From Streptomyces sp. NBC_01439 (GTDB lineage Bacteria; Actinomycetota; Actinomycetes; Streptomycetales; Streptomycetaceae), in the NCBI RefSeq assembly GCF_036227605.1, contig NZ_CP109487.1:7439501-7503500 (forward strand): a stretch of 64,000 nt of DNA. The letters are read 5' to 3'. Below the pieces are notes generated by a model. That model did no database searches. It had not been told where the DNA came from and saw nothing but the letters and a program-made list of their open reading frames with translations. Below, in pieces: positions 16,606 to 24,019 of this stretch (position 1 is its first letter; each line of letters opens with the position of its first letter). Both the position numbers and the translations under genes were made by a program.

Positions 16606-16764
16606 ATTCAGCCCGGCGATCGGATCTGCCGTGGGGCGGGGACACTCCGGGACGTCCCCGCAGGCCGAGCGAACCCACCGCCGGTCGGCAGGCCGGTCCG
16701 GCTCGGGGTTCGCGAGCCGAGGAGACGTCCCGGAGGGGCACCGTCCCACCGCGAAGCCGTCCCA

Positions 16765-16808
16765 CAGCCCCGCCGGCGTGTGAGGCGCAGGGCCCGGGGC
16801 GGAGCCCC
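16765..16808 (-). repeat. Dispersed GC-rich intergenic repeat, copy 2 (inverted)
   Basis: The reverse complement reads GGGGCTCCGCCCCGGGCCC, GCGCCTCA and CGCCGGCGGGGCTG, nearly identical to the copy at 16562-16605. Confidence 0.75.
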
Positions 16809-17010
16809 GATCCGTGACCGGCACCCACGCACGACACGAGGCCGACCCCGCACATCGGGCCCGGCGGGAGCCAGGCGCAGCCCCGTCCGCGCCTCGGGAC
16901 GGCCCGCGCCGTATGGTGGACCCGCACCAAGAATCCGCACGTCAGCACACCGCCGCTCCAGAGCCGCAGCGGCACGACAGAACGACCGCCGCACCAGGAG
17001 CCGCACCGCC

Positions 17011-18255
17011 ATGGCCGAAACCCCCGCCTACCCCGTCGGTCTCCGACTCGCCGGCCGCCGCGTCGTCGTCATCGGCGGCGGACAGGTCGCGCAGCGCCGC
17101 CTTCCCGCACTCATCGCGGCCGGCGCCGACGTCCTGCTCATCTCGCCCTCCGCCACCCCCTCCGTGGACGCGATGGCCGAGACCGGCGAGATCCGTTGGG
17201 AGCGCCGCCGCTACCGGGACGGTGACCTCGCCGACGCCTGGTACGCGCTGATCGCCACCCAGAACCGCGAGGACAACGAGCGCGCCTCCGCCGAGGCCGA
17301 GCGCGAGCGCGTCTGGTGCGTCCGCGCCGACGACGCCTCCGCCGCCACCGCCTGGACCCCCGCGACCGGCCGCGTCGAGGGGGTCACCGTCGCCGTGCTG
17401 ACCGGCAACGACCCCCGCCGCTCCGCGGCCGTGCGCGACGCCGTCGTGGAGGGCCTGCGCGACGGCACCCTCACCGCCCCGGCCCACCGGCACAAGGCCA
17501 CCCCCGGCGTGGCCCTCGTCGGCGGCGGCCCGGGCGACCCGGACCTGATCACCGTGCGCGGCCGCCGCCTCCTCGCCGAGGCCGACGTGGTCATCGCCGA
17601 CCGGCTCGGCCCCCGCGACCTGCTCGACGAGCTTCCGCCGCACGTCGAGGTCATCGACGCCGCGAAGATCCCGTACGGCCGGTTCATGGCCCAGGAGGCC
17701 ATCAACAACGCCCTGATCGAGCACGCCCGGGCCGGCAAGGCCGTGGTCCGGCTCAAGGGCGGCGACCCGTACGTCTTCGGCCGCGGCATGGAGGAGCTCC
17801 AGGCCCTCGCCGAGGTCGGCATCCCCTGCACCGTCGTCCCCGGCATCTCCAGCTCCATCTCGGTGCCCGGCGCCGTCGGCATCCCGGTCACCCACCGCGG
17901 TGTGGCGCACGAGTTCACCGTGGTCAGCGGCCACGTCGGCCCCGACGACGCGCGCTCGCTCGTGGACTGGGCCTCCCTCGCCAAGCTCACCGGCACCCTG
18001 GTGATCCTGATGGGCGTCGACAAGATCGGCCTGATCGCCGAGGCGCTGGTGCGCCACGGCCGCTCCGCGGACACCCCTGTCGCGGTGATCCAGGAGGGCA
18101 CCACCGCCACCCAGCGCCGGGTGGACGCCACCTTGGCCACGGTCGGCGAGACCGTGCGCGCCGAAGAGGTCCGTCCGCCGGCCGTCATCGTCATCGGGGA
18201 GGTCGTCCGCGTCAACGGCCCGGGCGACCCCACCCCGCCCACCACCAGCGCCTGA
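17011..18255 (+). CDS. cobA: Precorrin-2 dehydrogenase / uroporphyrinogen-III C-methyltransferase (CysG/CobA-like)
   Basis: A 414-residue bifunctional enzyme at the branch to siroheme and cobalamin. Residues 1-~110 form an NAD-binding fold with VVVIGGGQVAQRRL (18-31) for precorrin-2 oxidation. Residues ~165-414 form the SAM-dependent methylase (ALVGGGPGDPDLIT, VRLKGGDPYVFGRG, VVPGISSSISVPG, GIPVTHRG). It is shorter than enterobacterial CysG (~457), and the central dimerisation domain seems reduced, so ferrochelatase activity is uncertain. ATG at 17011 follows AGGAG. It sits just after cobL and cobT. Confidence 0.9.
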   Translation: MAETPAYPVGLRLAGRRVVVIGGGQVAQRRLPALIAAGADVLLISPSATPSVDAMAETGEIRWERRRYRDGDLADAWYALIATQNREDNERASAEAERERVWCVRADDASAATAWTPATGRVEGVTVAVLTGNDPRRSAAVRDAVVEGLRDGTLTAPAHRHKATPGVALVGGGPGDPDLITVRGRRLLAEADVVIADRLGPRDLLDELPPHVEVIDAAKIPYGRFMAQEAINNALIEHARAGKAVVRLKGGDPYVFGRGMEELQALAEVGIPCTVVPGISSSISVPGAVGIPVTHRGVAHEFTVVSGHVGPDDARSLVDWASLAKLTGTLVILMGVDKIGLIAEALVRHGRSADTPVAVIQEGTTATQRRVDATLATVGETVRAEEVRPPAVIVIGEVVRVNGPGDPTPPTTSA

Positions 18256-18297
18256 CAGGCCGTTGGCACCACACCCAGGACAAGGCAGTATCACCCT

Positions 18298-19110
18298 GTG
18301 GCTGATCTCATCACCGTCAACGACCCCGACGACCCGCGCCTGCGCGACTACACGGGCCTGACCGACGTCGAACTCCGGCGCAGGCGCGAGCCCGCGGAAG
18401 GCCTCTTCATCGCCGAGGGCGAGAAGGTCATCAGACGCGCCAAGGACGCCGGGTACGAGATGCGCTCGATGCTGCTCTCCGCCAAGTGGGTCGACGTCAT
18501 GCGCGACGTCATCGACGAACTCCCGGCCCCGGTCTACGCCGTGACCCCCGAGCTCGCCGAGCGCGTCACCGGCTACCACGTGCACCGCGGGGCCCTGGCC
18601 TCCATGCAGCGCAAGCCGCTGCCCACGGCCGAGGAACTGCTCTCCACGACCCGCCGCGTGGTCGTCATGGAAGCGGTCAACGACCACACCAACATCGGAG
18701 CCATCTTCCGCAGCGCCGCCGCCCTCGGCATGGACGCGGTGCTGTTGTCGCCCGACTGCGCGGACCCGCTCTACCGCCGCTCGGTGAAGGTCTCCATGGG
18801 AGCGGTGTTCTCCGTCCCCTACGCCCGCCTCGAGGCCTGGCCGAAGAGCCTGGACTCGGTGCGCGAGGCGGGCTTCAAGCTGCTCGCCCTCACCCCGCAC
18901 GAGAAGGCCACGGCGATCGACGTGGCCGCGCCGCAGTCCCTGGAACGGGTCGCGCTGATGCTCGGTGCCGAGGGCGACGGCCTGTCCACGCCCGCGCTGG
19001 TCGCCGCTGACGAGTGGGTGCGCATCCCCATGGCCCACGGCGTGGACTCGCTGAACGTGGGCGCGGCGGCCGCGGTCGCCTTCTACGCGGTGGCCCAGGG
19101 CCGCGCCTGA
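18298..19110 (+). CDS. SpoU/TrmH-family RNA 2'-O-methyltransferase
   Basis: A 270-residue SPOUT methyltransferase expected to methylate a ribose in rRNA or tRNA using SAM. The N-terminal RNA-binding part includes EGLFIAEGEKVIRRA. The catalytic domain shows NDHTNIGAIFRSAAALG (motif 1), LMLGAEGDGLS (motif 2) and MAHGVDSLNVGAAAAVAFY (motif 3, knot). GTG start at 18298. It is 42 nt after cobA and convergent with the kinase gene. The target nucleotide is not known. Confidence 0.88.
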   Translation: MADLITVNDPDDPRLRDYTGLTDVELRRRREPAEGLFIAEGEKVIRRAKDAGYEMRSMLLSAKWVDVMRDVIDELPAPVYAVTPELAERVTGYHVHRGALASMQRKPLPTAEELLSTTRRVVVMEAVNDHTNIGAIFRSAAALGMDAVLLSPDCADPLYRRSVKVSMGAVFSVPYARLEAWPKSLDSVREAGFKLLALTPHEKATAIDVAAPQSLERVALMLGAEGDGLSTPALVAADEWVRIPMAHGVDSLNVGAAAAVAFYAVAQGRA

Positions 19111-19139
19111 CCGGGCACGACCGGGCATGACCGGGCCTA
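19108..19139. repeat. Three tandem 10-bp repeats spanning two convergent stop codons
   Basis: TGACCGGGCA, CGACCGGGCA and TGACCGGGCC follow each other. They cover the TGA of the methyltransferase gene and end at the stop of the convergent kinase gene. Confidence 0.7.
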
Positions 19140-20357
19140 GAGCTTCTGGGCCGCCGCGATGCCCAGCGCCACGATCAGCGTCACCACGACGAACACGATC
19201 AGCCGCTGGCGCATCAGCTTCGGATCCGGCCGCGAGGGGCGCCGTCCCGTCCCCGTCGTCCTGGGGGCCGGACGGCCGCCCGTACGCCCCGAGGTCGGCC
19301 GGGAGGTCGGCCCGCCGGGGTGCTGCGGGTTGCGGGAGGACGAGGGCCGCGAGTGCGGACCGCTCGGCGGGCCGCCCTGTGCCCGGGGCGCGGTGGAGCC
19401 GCCCGTACGGCGCTCCGTACGCCGGCCGGGGTACTCCTCGGCCACGCCGATCCGCTCGGCCTCGGGCAGCCGTCCGGTCGGCCGCTCGGCCCGGGCCCGC
19501 TGGGCCGGCGGACGCCCGTCGGAGAGCCCCTGCGCCTCGCGGGCCGCGATCTCCTTGAGCCGCATCGACAGCTGGAGCGTGCTGGGCCGCTCCTCGGGGT
19601 CCTTGGCGAGGCAGGCCCGCACCAGGGGCGCCAGAGCGTCCGGCACGCCCTGGAGGTGCGGCTCCTCGTGCACCACGCGGTACAGCATGACCTCGGAACT
19701 GCCGTGCCCGAAGGGCGAGTCGGCGGTGGCCGCGTAGGCCAGGGTGGCGCCCAGGGCGAAGACGTCGGTGGCCGGGGTGACGGCGGCGCCGCGCACCTGC
19801 TCGGGTGCGAGGAACCCGGGGGAGCCGACGGCCGTACCCACATGGGTGAGGGTGCTCGCCCCGGTGGCCCAGGCGATGCCGAAGTCGATGATCCGGGGGC
19901 CCTTGGGCGACAGCAGGATGTTCGAGGGCTTGAGGTCGCGGTGCACGACCCCCGCCTCGTGGACGGCTACCAGGCCCTCGGAGAGCGCGGCGCCCACGGC
20001 GGCGATCTGCGCAGCCGTCAGGGGGCCTTCCTCGGCCACCTTGTCGTGCAGCGAGGGACCGGGCACGTACTGGGTCGCGAACCAGGGGCGCTCGGCCTCC
20101 AGGTCGGCGGCCACCAGGCGTGCGGTGCACCCGCCCCGGATCCGCCGGGCGGCGGACACCTCGCGGGCGAACCGCGAGCGGAACTCCTGGTCCTCGGCCA
20201 GATCCGGCCGGATGACCTTGAGCGCGACGCGCTGCCCCCGCCGGTCCGACCCCAGGTAGACCACGCCCATGCCGCCGGCGCCGAGCCGCCGGTGCAGTCT
20301 GAACGAGCCGACGACACGCGGGTCCTCGCGCCGGAGCCGCATCATCGCCATGTCCAC
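19137..20357 (-). CDS. Tail-anchored Ser/Thr protein kinase (PknB-type domain)
   Basis: A 406-residue kinase. The catalytic domain (residues 17-~275) is complete: GAGGMGVVY loop (27-34), Lys47 in VALKVI, HRDLKPSN (139-146, catalytic D141), DFG (158-160), APEQ and the late GDxxA-like TDVFALGATL. A basic Pro/Gly/Arg/Ser-rich linker (~280-380) leads to a single C-terminal membrane helix (LIVFVVVTLIVALGIAAA) with only QKL after it. Unlike PknB it has no extracellular sensor domain. GTG at 20357 or ATG at 20351 could start it. Convergent with the RNA methyltransferase gene. Confidence 0.9.
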   Translation of the reverse strand: MDMAMMRLRREDPRVVGSFRLHRRLGAGGMGVVYLGSDRRGQRVALKVIRPDLAEDQEFRSRFAREVSAARRIRGGCTARLVAADLEAERPWFATQYVPGPSLHDKVAEEGPLTAAQIAAVGAALSEGLVAVHEAGVVHRDLKPSNILLSPKGPRIIDFGIAWATGASTLTHVGTAVGSPGFLAPEQVRGAAVTPATDVFALGATLAYAATADSPFGHGSSEVMLYRVVHEEPHLQGVPDALAPLVRACLAKDPEERPSTLQLSMRLKEIAAREAQGLSDGRPPAQRARAERPTGRLPEAERIGVAEEYPGRRTERRTGGSTAPRAQGGPPSGPHSRPSSSRNPQHPGGPTSRPTSGRTGGRPAPRTTGTGRRPSRPDPKLMRQRLIVFVVVTLIVALGIAAAQKL

Positions 20358-20902
20358 CCCGCTGACCGGTCGTCCTGTTGACGTGGCACAGCTTACGGAC
20401 CATCCGGCATGCGTGCTCAGAGGCCGCGCCCTCGCCGGGGGATTCGGTTGTCAGTGCGCCACAGCACACGTGAGGGGGCGTCGGCGCTGCGGTCCGGGAG
20501 CGCTCCCGGGGTGGCCCACGGGGCCAAGCAGCCCTCGCGCCAAGGGGATTGGCGCCCGGGAGCGGGTTCGGACCCGCTGCGGCGCGTCCGTGGGCGGCTC
20601 CCGGCCGAGTCGATCTTGTCCGGGCTCGGTGGGCGGACACGCGACGACAGGTGGTGACGGAAGTGAGCGAAGTCACTACCCTCCGGTCATCCCCTCCGGG
20701 AAGACCCCCATAGCGGCGGAGCGGTCTCCACCCAGGGGAGTACGCGGGAGGGGCCCCGTCATCCTCCTGGAGGCCCGGCAATGGGTACGAGGGCATGAGG
20801 TCAGGAGCCGCCCACCGGCCTAGTGTTGAAGACAAGCGGCGGGTGGCGCACTCGTCCCCCGAGGTCACGAGCCCGCCGCTGCCAGACGACAGGGAGAGGA
20901 CC
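20358..20902. other. 545-bp non-coding region with palindromes
   Basis: No convincing gene is seen between the kinase and the small membrane protein. It contains a perfect 16-bp palindrome at 20494-20509, a stem with a TCGG tetraloop (AGCGGGT/ACCCGCT, 20561-20578), and a TAGTGT -10-like hexamer near 20821 that may serve the downstream gene. Confidence 0.5.
20494..20509. promoter_or_regulatory. LacI/CebR-type operator palindrome
   Basis: CCGGGAGCGCTCCCGG is a perfect palindrome whose inner 12 bp, GGGAGCGCTCCC, equals the core of the CebR operator (TGGGAGCGCTCCCA) known from Streptomyces. It is 137 bp upstream of the kinase start and about 394 bp upstream of the gene at 20903. The flanking base pair differs from the CebR consensus. 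Confidence 0.4.
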
Positions 20903-21088
20903 ATGGCGGACGTCGCACGGCAGGGACGCAAGGCATTCGCGTTCAACGGCCACGAGTCCGGTACCCGCCACCCCCTGGTGGCCGCGGCCATGGTGCTCCC
21001 CCTGGCCGCCCTGTTGCTCTTCCTCTTCGGAGGGTTCGAGCAGCTGGCGGCGCAGGCGTCGTCCGTAGGTGTGATGCTGGGGCGCTGA
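20903..21088 (+). CDS. Small single-pass membrane protein (61 aa)
   Basis: A 61-residue protein beginning MADVARQGRKAFAFNGHE, with a basic polar N-terminus and one membrane helix (AAAMVLPLAALLLFLFGG), then a short Gln/Ala/Ser tail. ATG at 20903 follows a strong GGGAGAGGA. It is followed by a strong hairpin terminator with a T5 tract, supporting an independent expressed gene. No known function. Confidence 0.7.
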   Translation: MADVARQGRKAFAFNGHESGTRHPLVAAAMVLPLAALLLFLFGGFEQLAAQASSVGVMLGR

Positions 21089-21180
21089 GCGGCGCCCCAG
21101 GTCCGGAAGAGCGGTCCGGACCGGGACATCGGCCTGTCGAACCCCGTGGGGACGGGGGAGCGGCGGACGGACGGCAGGTG

Positions 21181-21229
21181 AAGGGTGCTGCCCGTACGAC
21201 TGGGGAGTCGGACGGGCAGCACCCTTTTT
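21181..21229 (+). terminator. Strong intrinsic terminator with T tract
   Basis: AAGGGTGCTGCCCGT (21181-21195) pairs with 21212-21226, with an inner stem CGACT/AGTCG and a GGGG loop, running into TTTTT. It ends the transcript of the 61-residue gene. Confidence 0.9.
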
Positions 21230-21247
21230 CATGTGCCCCGGCGCTTC

Positions 21248-21320
21248 GTGCTCCCGTGCCTTCGTGCTCCCGTGCTCCTGTGCCGCCGTGCTCCTGTGCC
21301 TTCCGTGCGCTGCATGCTCC
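21248..21320 (+). repeat. Tandem 8-nt repeat, GTGCTCCC-type
   Basis: About nine head-to-tail copies of an 8-9-nt unit (GTGCTCCC, GTGCCTTC, GTGCTCCT and close variants) lie between two terminators, outside genes. It is a variable-number candidate. Confidence 0.7.
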
Positions 21321-21362
21321 CGGGCCGTCCGCGTGCCCGGCCCACCCGTGCGGGGGAACGCG

Positions 21363-21394
21363 AAAGCCCCGACCGTGAAGACGGTCGGGGCTTT
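21363..21394 (-). terminator. Terminator of the tRNA operon
   Basis: A perfect 14-bp stem, AAAGCCCCGACCGT (21363-21376) with its complement at 21381-21394, and a four-base loop. Read on the minus strand it lies five nt after the encoded CCA of the last tRNA-Val. Confidence 0.9.
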
Positions 21395-21398
21395 CAGG

Positions 21399-21473
21399 TG
21401 GTGCGCGATACTGGGATTGAACCAGTGACCTCTTCCGTGTCAGGGAAGCGCTCTCCCGCTGAGCTAATCGCGC
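21399..21473 (-). tRNA. tRNA-Val(GAC), copy A, CCA encoded
   Basis: The cloverleaf is complete on the minus strand: acceptor GCGCGAT/ATCGCGC, anticodon stem CTTCC/GGAAG with loop CTGACAC (anticodon GAC, reads GTC), T arm with GGTTCAATCCC. The discriminator A is at 21402 and CCA is encoded (21399-21401). It is the last gene of the five-tRNA operon. Confidence 0.95.
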
Positions 21474-21525
21474 GGGCTCCGCAGCTCGAAAGCCGCAGGT
21501 GCAACAAGGTGGTGCAGGTGCTGCG

Positions 21526-21597
21526 TGCGCGATACTGGGATTGAACCAGTGACCTCTTCCGTGTCAGGGAAGCGCTCTCCCGCTGAGCTAATCGCGC
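21526..21597 (-). tRNA. tRNA-Val(GAC), copy B
   Basis: Identical to copy A in all paired and loop positions, with acceptor GCGCGAT/ATCGCGC and discriminator A. The 3' CCA is not encoded here. A 52-nt spacer separates the mature parts of copies A and B. Confidence 0.95.
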
Positions 21598-21616
21598 GGG
21601 GATCCTTGCGGATCAG

Positions 21617-21688
21617 TGGACGATACTGGGATTGAACCAGTGACCTCTTCCGTGTCAGGGAAGCGCTCTCCCGCTGAGCTAATCGTCC
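21617..21688 (-). tRNA. tRNA-Val(GAC), copy C (variant acceptor stem)
   Basis: The body is identical to copies A and B, but the acceptor is GGACGAT/ATCGTCC. Two base pairs are changed with both partners, so pairing is kept. CCA is not encoded. Confidence 0.95.
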
Positions 21689-21689
21689 T

Positions 21690-21763
21690 TGGAGGTGGAG
21701 ACGGGATTTGAACCCGTGTAGACGGCTTTGCAGGCCGTTGCCTCGCCTCTCGGCCACTCCACC
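21690..21763 (-). tRNA. tRNA-Cys(GCA), CCA encoded
   Basis: Acceptor GGTGGAG/CTCCACC, anticodon stem ACGGC/GCCGT with loop CTGCAAA (anticodon GCA), discriminator T (U in RNA) and encoded CCA. It lies directly before the first Val copy in transcription order. Confidence 0.95.
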
Positions 21764-21802
21764 ATGGAGCTGCAGGGGTTCTCGGGAAGATCCCCCACTT
21801 CG

Positions 21803-21875
<73 letters not shown>

Positions 21876-21930
21876 AGGTCACCGTGTTCGCTCCGGGGTT
21901 TTTCCCCTTCGCTCCCTGGCGACGTGTTGA

Positions 21931-21958
21931 ACTCTAGCGGATTACCGGGCCAGCTCAA
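21931..21958 (-). promoter_or_regulatory. Promoter of the tRNA operon
   Basis: On the minus strand TTGAGC (21958-21953) and TAGAGT (21936-21931) are 16 nt apart, and would start RNA near 21924, about 50 nt before tRNA-Gly. Confidence 0.6.
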
Positions 21959-22055
21959 AAACGCGTTTCCGCAGCGTGCTGCCGCTCGATCACCACAGGT
22001 CACCCCGTCGTCACCGCACCGGCGCCGTGTCGTCACCGGTCATAGACTCGCAGCC

Positions 22056-23141
22056 GTGCACGACCTGCCTCCCATGGCCCGCTTCGGCGGCCTCCTCGCG
22101 ACCGACCTCCGAGACGTCACCAGCGATCCCGCCGCCCTCGACTCCACCGGCTTCTGGGCGGTGTCCGCCGACTTCGAAGGGCGGCTCGTCTGTGCGCGCT
22201 TCGGCGACGTACGCCGCGAGCCGGTCCCCGCGCCCGTTCCGGGCGCCTGGCGCGGACCCGACGCCGACCGGTGGACCTCCTCCCTCGACCGCGCCGCGTA
22301 CGTGGCCGGCGTACGGCGCGTCCGGGAACACATCGCCGCCGGCGAGGTCTACCAGGCCAACCTCTGCCGGGTGATGTCCGCGCCGCTGCCCCACCCCGAC
22401 CGCGCCGATGTCGACGCCCTCACCGCACTCCTCGCGCGCGGCAACCCCGCCCCCTTCGCAGGAACGATTCGCCTGGCCGCCCACGGCGTCGAGATCGCCA
22501 CCGCCTCGCCCGAGCTGTTCCTGCGCCGGTCCGGCCGGCACATCGAGTCCGGCCCCATCAAGGGGACCGGCCGCACCGTCGACGACCTGCTCCCCAAGGA
22601 CCACGCCGAGAACGTGATGATCGTGGACCTCGTGCGCAACGACCTCGGCCGGGTCTGCGCGACGGGCTCCGTCGCCGTCCCCGAACTGTGCGCCGTCGAG
22701 GAGCACCCGGGCCTCGTCCACCTCGTCTCCATCGTGAGCGGCGAACTCGCCGACGGCGCCGGCTGGCCCGAGCTGCTCGCCGCCACCTTCCCGCCCGGTT
22801 CCGTCACGGGCGCCCCGAAGTCCTCCGCCCTGCGGATCATCGAAGCCCTGGAAACCGCCCCGCGCGGCCCCTACTGCGGAGGCATCGGCTGGGTGGACGC
22901 GGACCGGCGCACCGCCGAGCTCGCCGTCGGCATCCGTACCTTCTGGATCGACCGCGAAGCCGCCGGCGGCCCCCGACTGCTCTTCGGCACCGGAGCGGGC
23001 ATCACCTGGGGCTCCGACCCCGACCGCGAGTGGGCGGAGACCGAACTCAAAGCCGCCCGGCTCCTGCGCGTGGCCATGGGCCACGAGGTGAGCGGTGGTA
23101 CGCAGGGGACGAACGACACGATCGGAAGGACCGCACCATGA
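22056..23141 (+). CDS. pabB: Chorismate-binding enzyme, aminodeoxychorismate synthase component I
   Basis: A 361-residue chorismate-utilising enzyme (anthranilate synthase I/PabB fold). GEVYQANLCR, GPIKGTGRT, KDHAENVMIVDLVRNDLGRV and PPGSVTGAPK (247-256) are the conserved chorismate-site blocks. The next gene, overlapping by 4 nt, is a PabC-like lyase, so the pair most likely makes 4-aminobenzoate for folate. The protein is shorter than E. coli PabB because the N-terminal barrel strands are reduced. GTG at 22056 is preferred: TAGACT (22043-22048) lies 7 nt upstream, predicting a leaderless mRNA. ATG at 22074 is the alternative. Confidence 0.85.
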   Translation: MHDLPPMARFGGLLATDLRDVTSDPAALDSTGFWAVSADFEGRLVCARFGDVRREPVPAPVPGAWRGPDADRWTSSLDRAAYVAGVRRVREHIAAGEVYQANLCRVMSAPLPHPDRADVDALTALLARGNPAPFAGTIRLAAHGVEIATASPELFLRRSGRHIESGPIKGTGRTVDDLLPKDHAENVMIVDLVRNDLGRVCATGSVAVPELCAVEEHPGLVHLVSIVSGELADGAGWPELLAATFPPGSVTGAPKSSALRIIEALETAPRGPYCGGIGWVDADRRTAELAVGIRTFWIDREAAGGPRLLFGTGAGITWGSDPDREWAETELKAARLLRVAMGHEVSGGTQGTNDTIGRTAP

Positions 23142-23959
23142 AGATCTGGCTCGACGGAGCCCTGACCGAGGTCGACAGCGCGAAGGTGTCCGTCTTCGAC
23201 CACGGTCTGACCGTGGGCGACGGCGTCTTCGAGACGCTGAAGGCCGAGCGCGGCCGCGCCTTCGCGCTCACCCGGCACCTGGAACGGCTCACCCGCTCGG
23301 CCCGGGGCCTGGGCCTGCCGGACCCCGACCTCGACGAGGTCCGCCGCGCCTGCGCCGCCGTACTGGAGGCCAACCCGCTGGAGCACGGCCGGCTGCGCAT
23401 CACCTACACCGGCGGGGTCTCCCCGCTCGGCTCCGACCGGGGGGACGCCGGGACCACCCTGATCGCCGCCGTCGCGGACTCCCCCCGCCGCCCGGACACC
23501 ACCGCCGTCGTCACGGTGCCCTGGGTCCGCAACGAGCGTTCCGCCGTGGCCGGGCTGAAGACCACCTCGTACGCCGAGAACGTGGTCGCCCTCGCCGCCG
23601 CGCACCGCGCCGGGGCCTCCGAAGCGCTCCTCGCCAACACCCTCGGCCGGCTCTGCGAGGGAACCGGCTCCAACGTGTTCGTCGTACTGGACGGGGAACT
23701 GCACACCCCGCCGCTCGAATCCGGCTGCCTGGCGGGCATCACCCGGGCCCTGATCGTCGACTGGGCCGGCGCCAAGGAGACCGACCTGCCCTTCGAGGTG
23801 CTGGAGCGGGCCGAGGAGGTCTTCGTGACCTCCTCGCTGCGCGATGCCCAGGCGGTGCTGCGGATCGACGACCGCGAGCTGGGAGCTGCGCCCGGACCGG
23901 TCACGGCCGAGGTGATGCGGATCTTCGAGGTGAAGGCGGCCGCGGACATCGACCCGTAA
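23138..23959 (+). CDS. pabC: Aminodeoxychorismate lyase (class IV PLP enzyme)
   Basis: A 273-residue fold-type IV PLP enzyme that would release 4-aminobenzoate and pyruvate from aminodeoxychorismate. FDHGLTVGDGVFETLKA, the PLP lysine in GLKTTSYAEN (about K141), EGTGSNVFVV and SGCLAGITR are the family motifs. ATG overlaps the pabB stop (ATGA). A branched-chain or D-amino acid aminotransferase is the alternative within this fold, but the pabB neighbour decides. Confidence 0.87.
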   Translation: MKIWLDGALTEVDSAKVSVFDHGLTVGDGVFETLKAERGRAFALTRHLERLTRSARGLGLPDPDLDEVRRACAAVLEANPLEHGRLRITYTGGVSPLGSDRGDAGTTLIAAVADSPRRPDTTAVVTVPWVRNERSAVAGLKTTSYAENVVALAAAHRAGASEALLANTLGRLCEGTGSNVFVVLDGELHTPPLESGCLAGITRALIVDWAGAKETDLPFEVLERAEEVFVTSSLRDAQAVLRIDDRELGAAPGPVTAEVMRIFEVKAAADIDP

Positions 23960-24019
23960 CGGGCGCCCGGCGGCCAGGAGGGCTGTCGCGGCGGCCGCGG
24001 GGCGGGTAGAACTCAAGGG

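Larger units (their letters stand above)
16562..16808. repeat. ~250-bp imperfect inverted repeat between cobT and cobA (long hairpin)
   Basis: The outer arms are the two inverted copies of the dispersed repeat. The inner arms are 16645-16676 and 16706-16735, sharing CTCCGGGACGTC at their base and CGAACCC at their tip, around a ~29-nt GC-rich loop. The whole could fold into one long cruciform or RNA hairpin and probably ends cobT transcription. Confidence 0.65.

Noticed and set aside
12317..16975. A 1552-codon open frame on the minus strand opposite cobL and cobT
   Set aside because: It mirrors the high-GC coding frame of two clear cobalamin genes and is a composition artefact; no domain is visible.
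20409..20657. An 82-codon ORF in the kinase upstream gap
   Set aside because: No ribosome-binding site, Arg/Ser-rich random composition, and it covers the operator palindrome and a hairpin.
16942..21222. A 1426-codon minus-strand open frame
   Set aside because: It crosses cobA, the RNA methyltransferase gene and the intergenic repeats, and reads the kinase region out of frame. The 406-residue kinase frame is the real gene.
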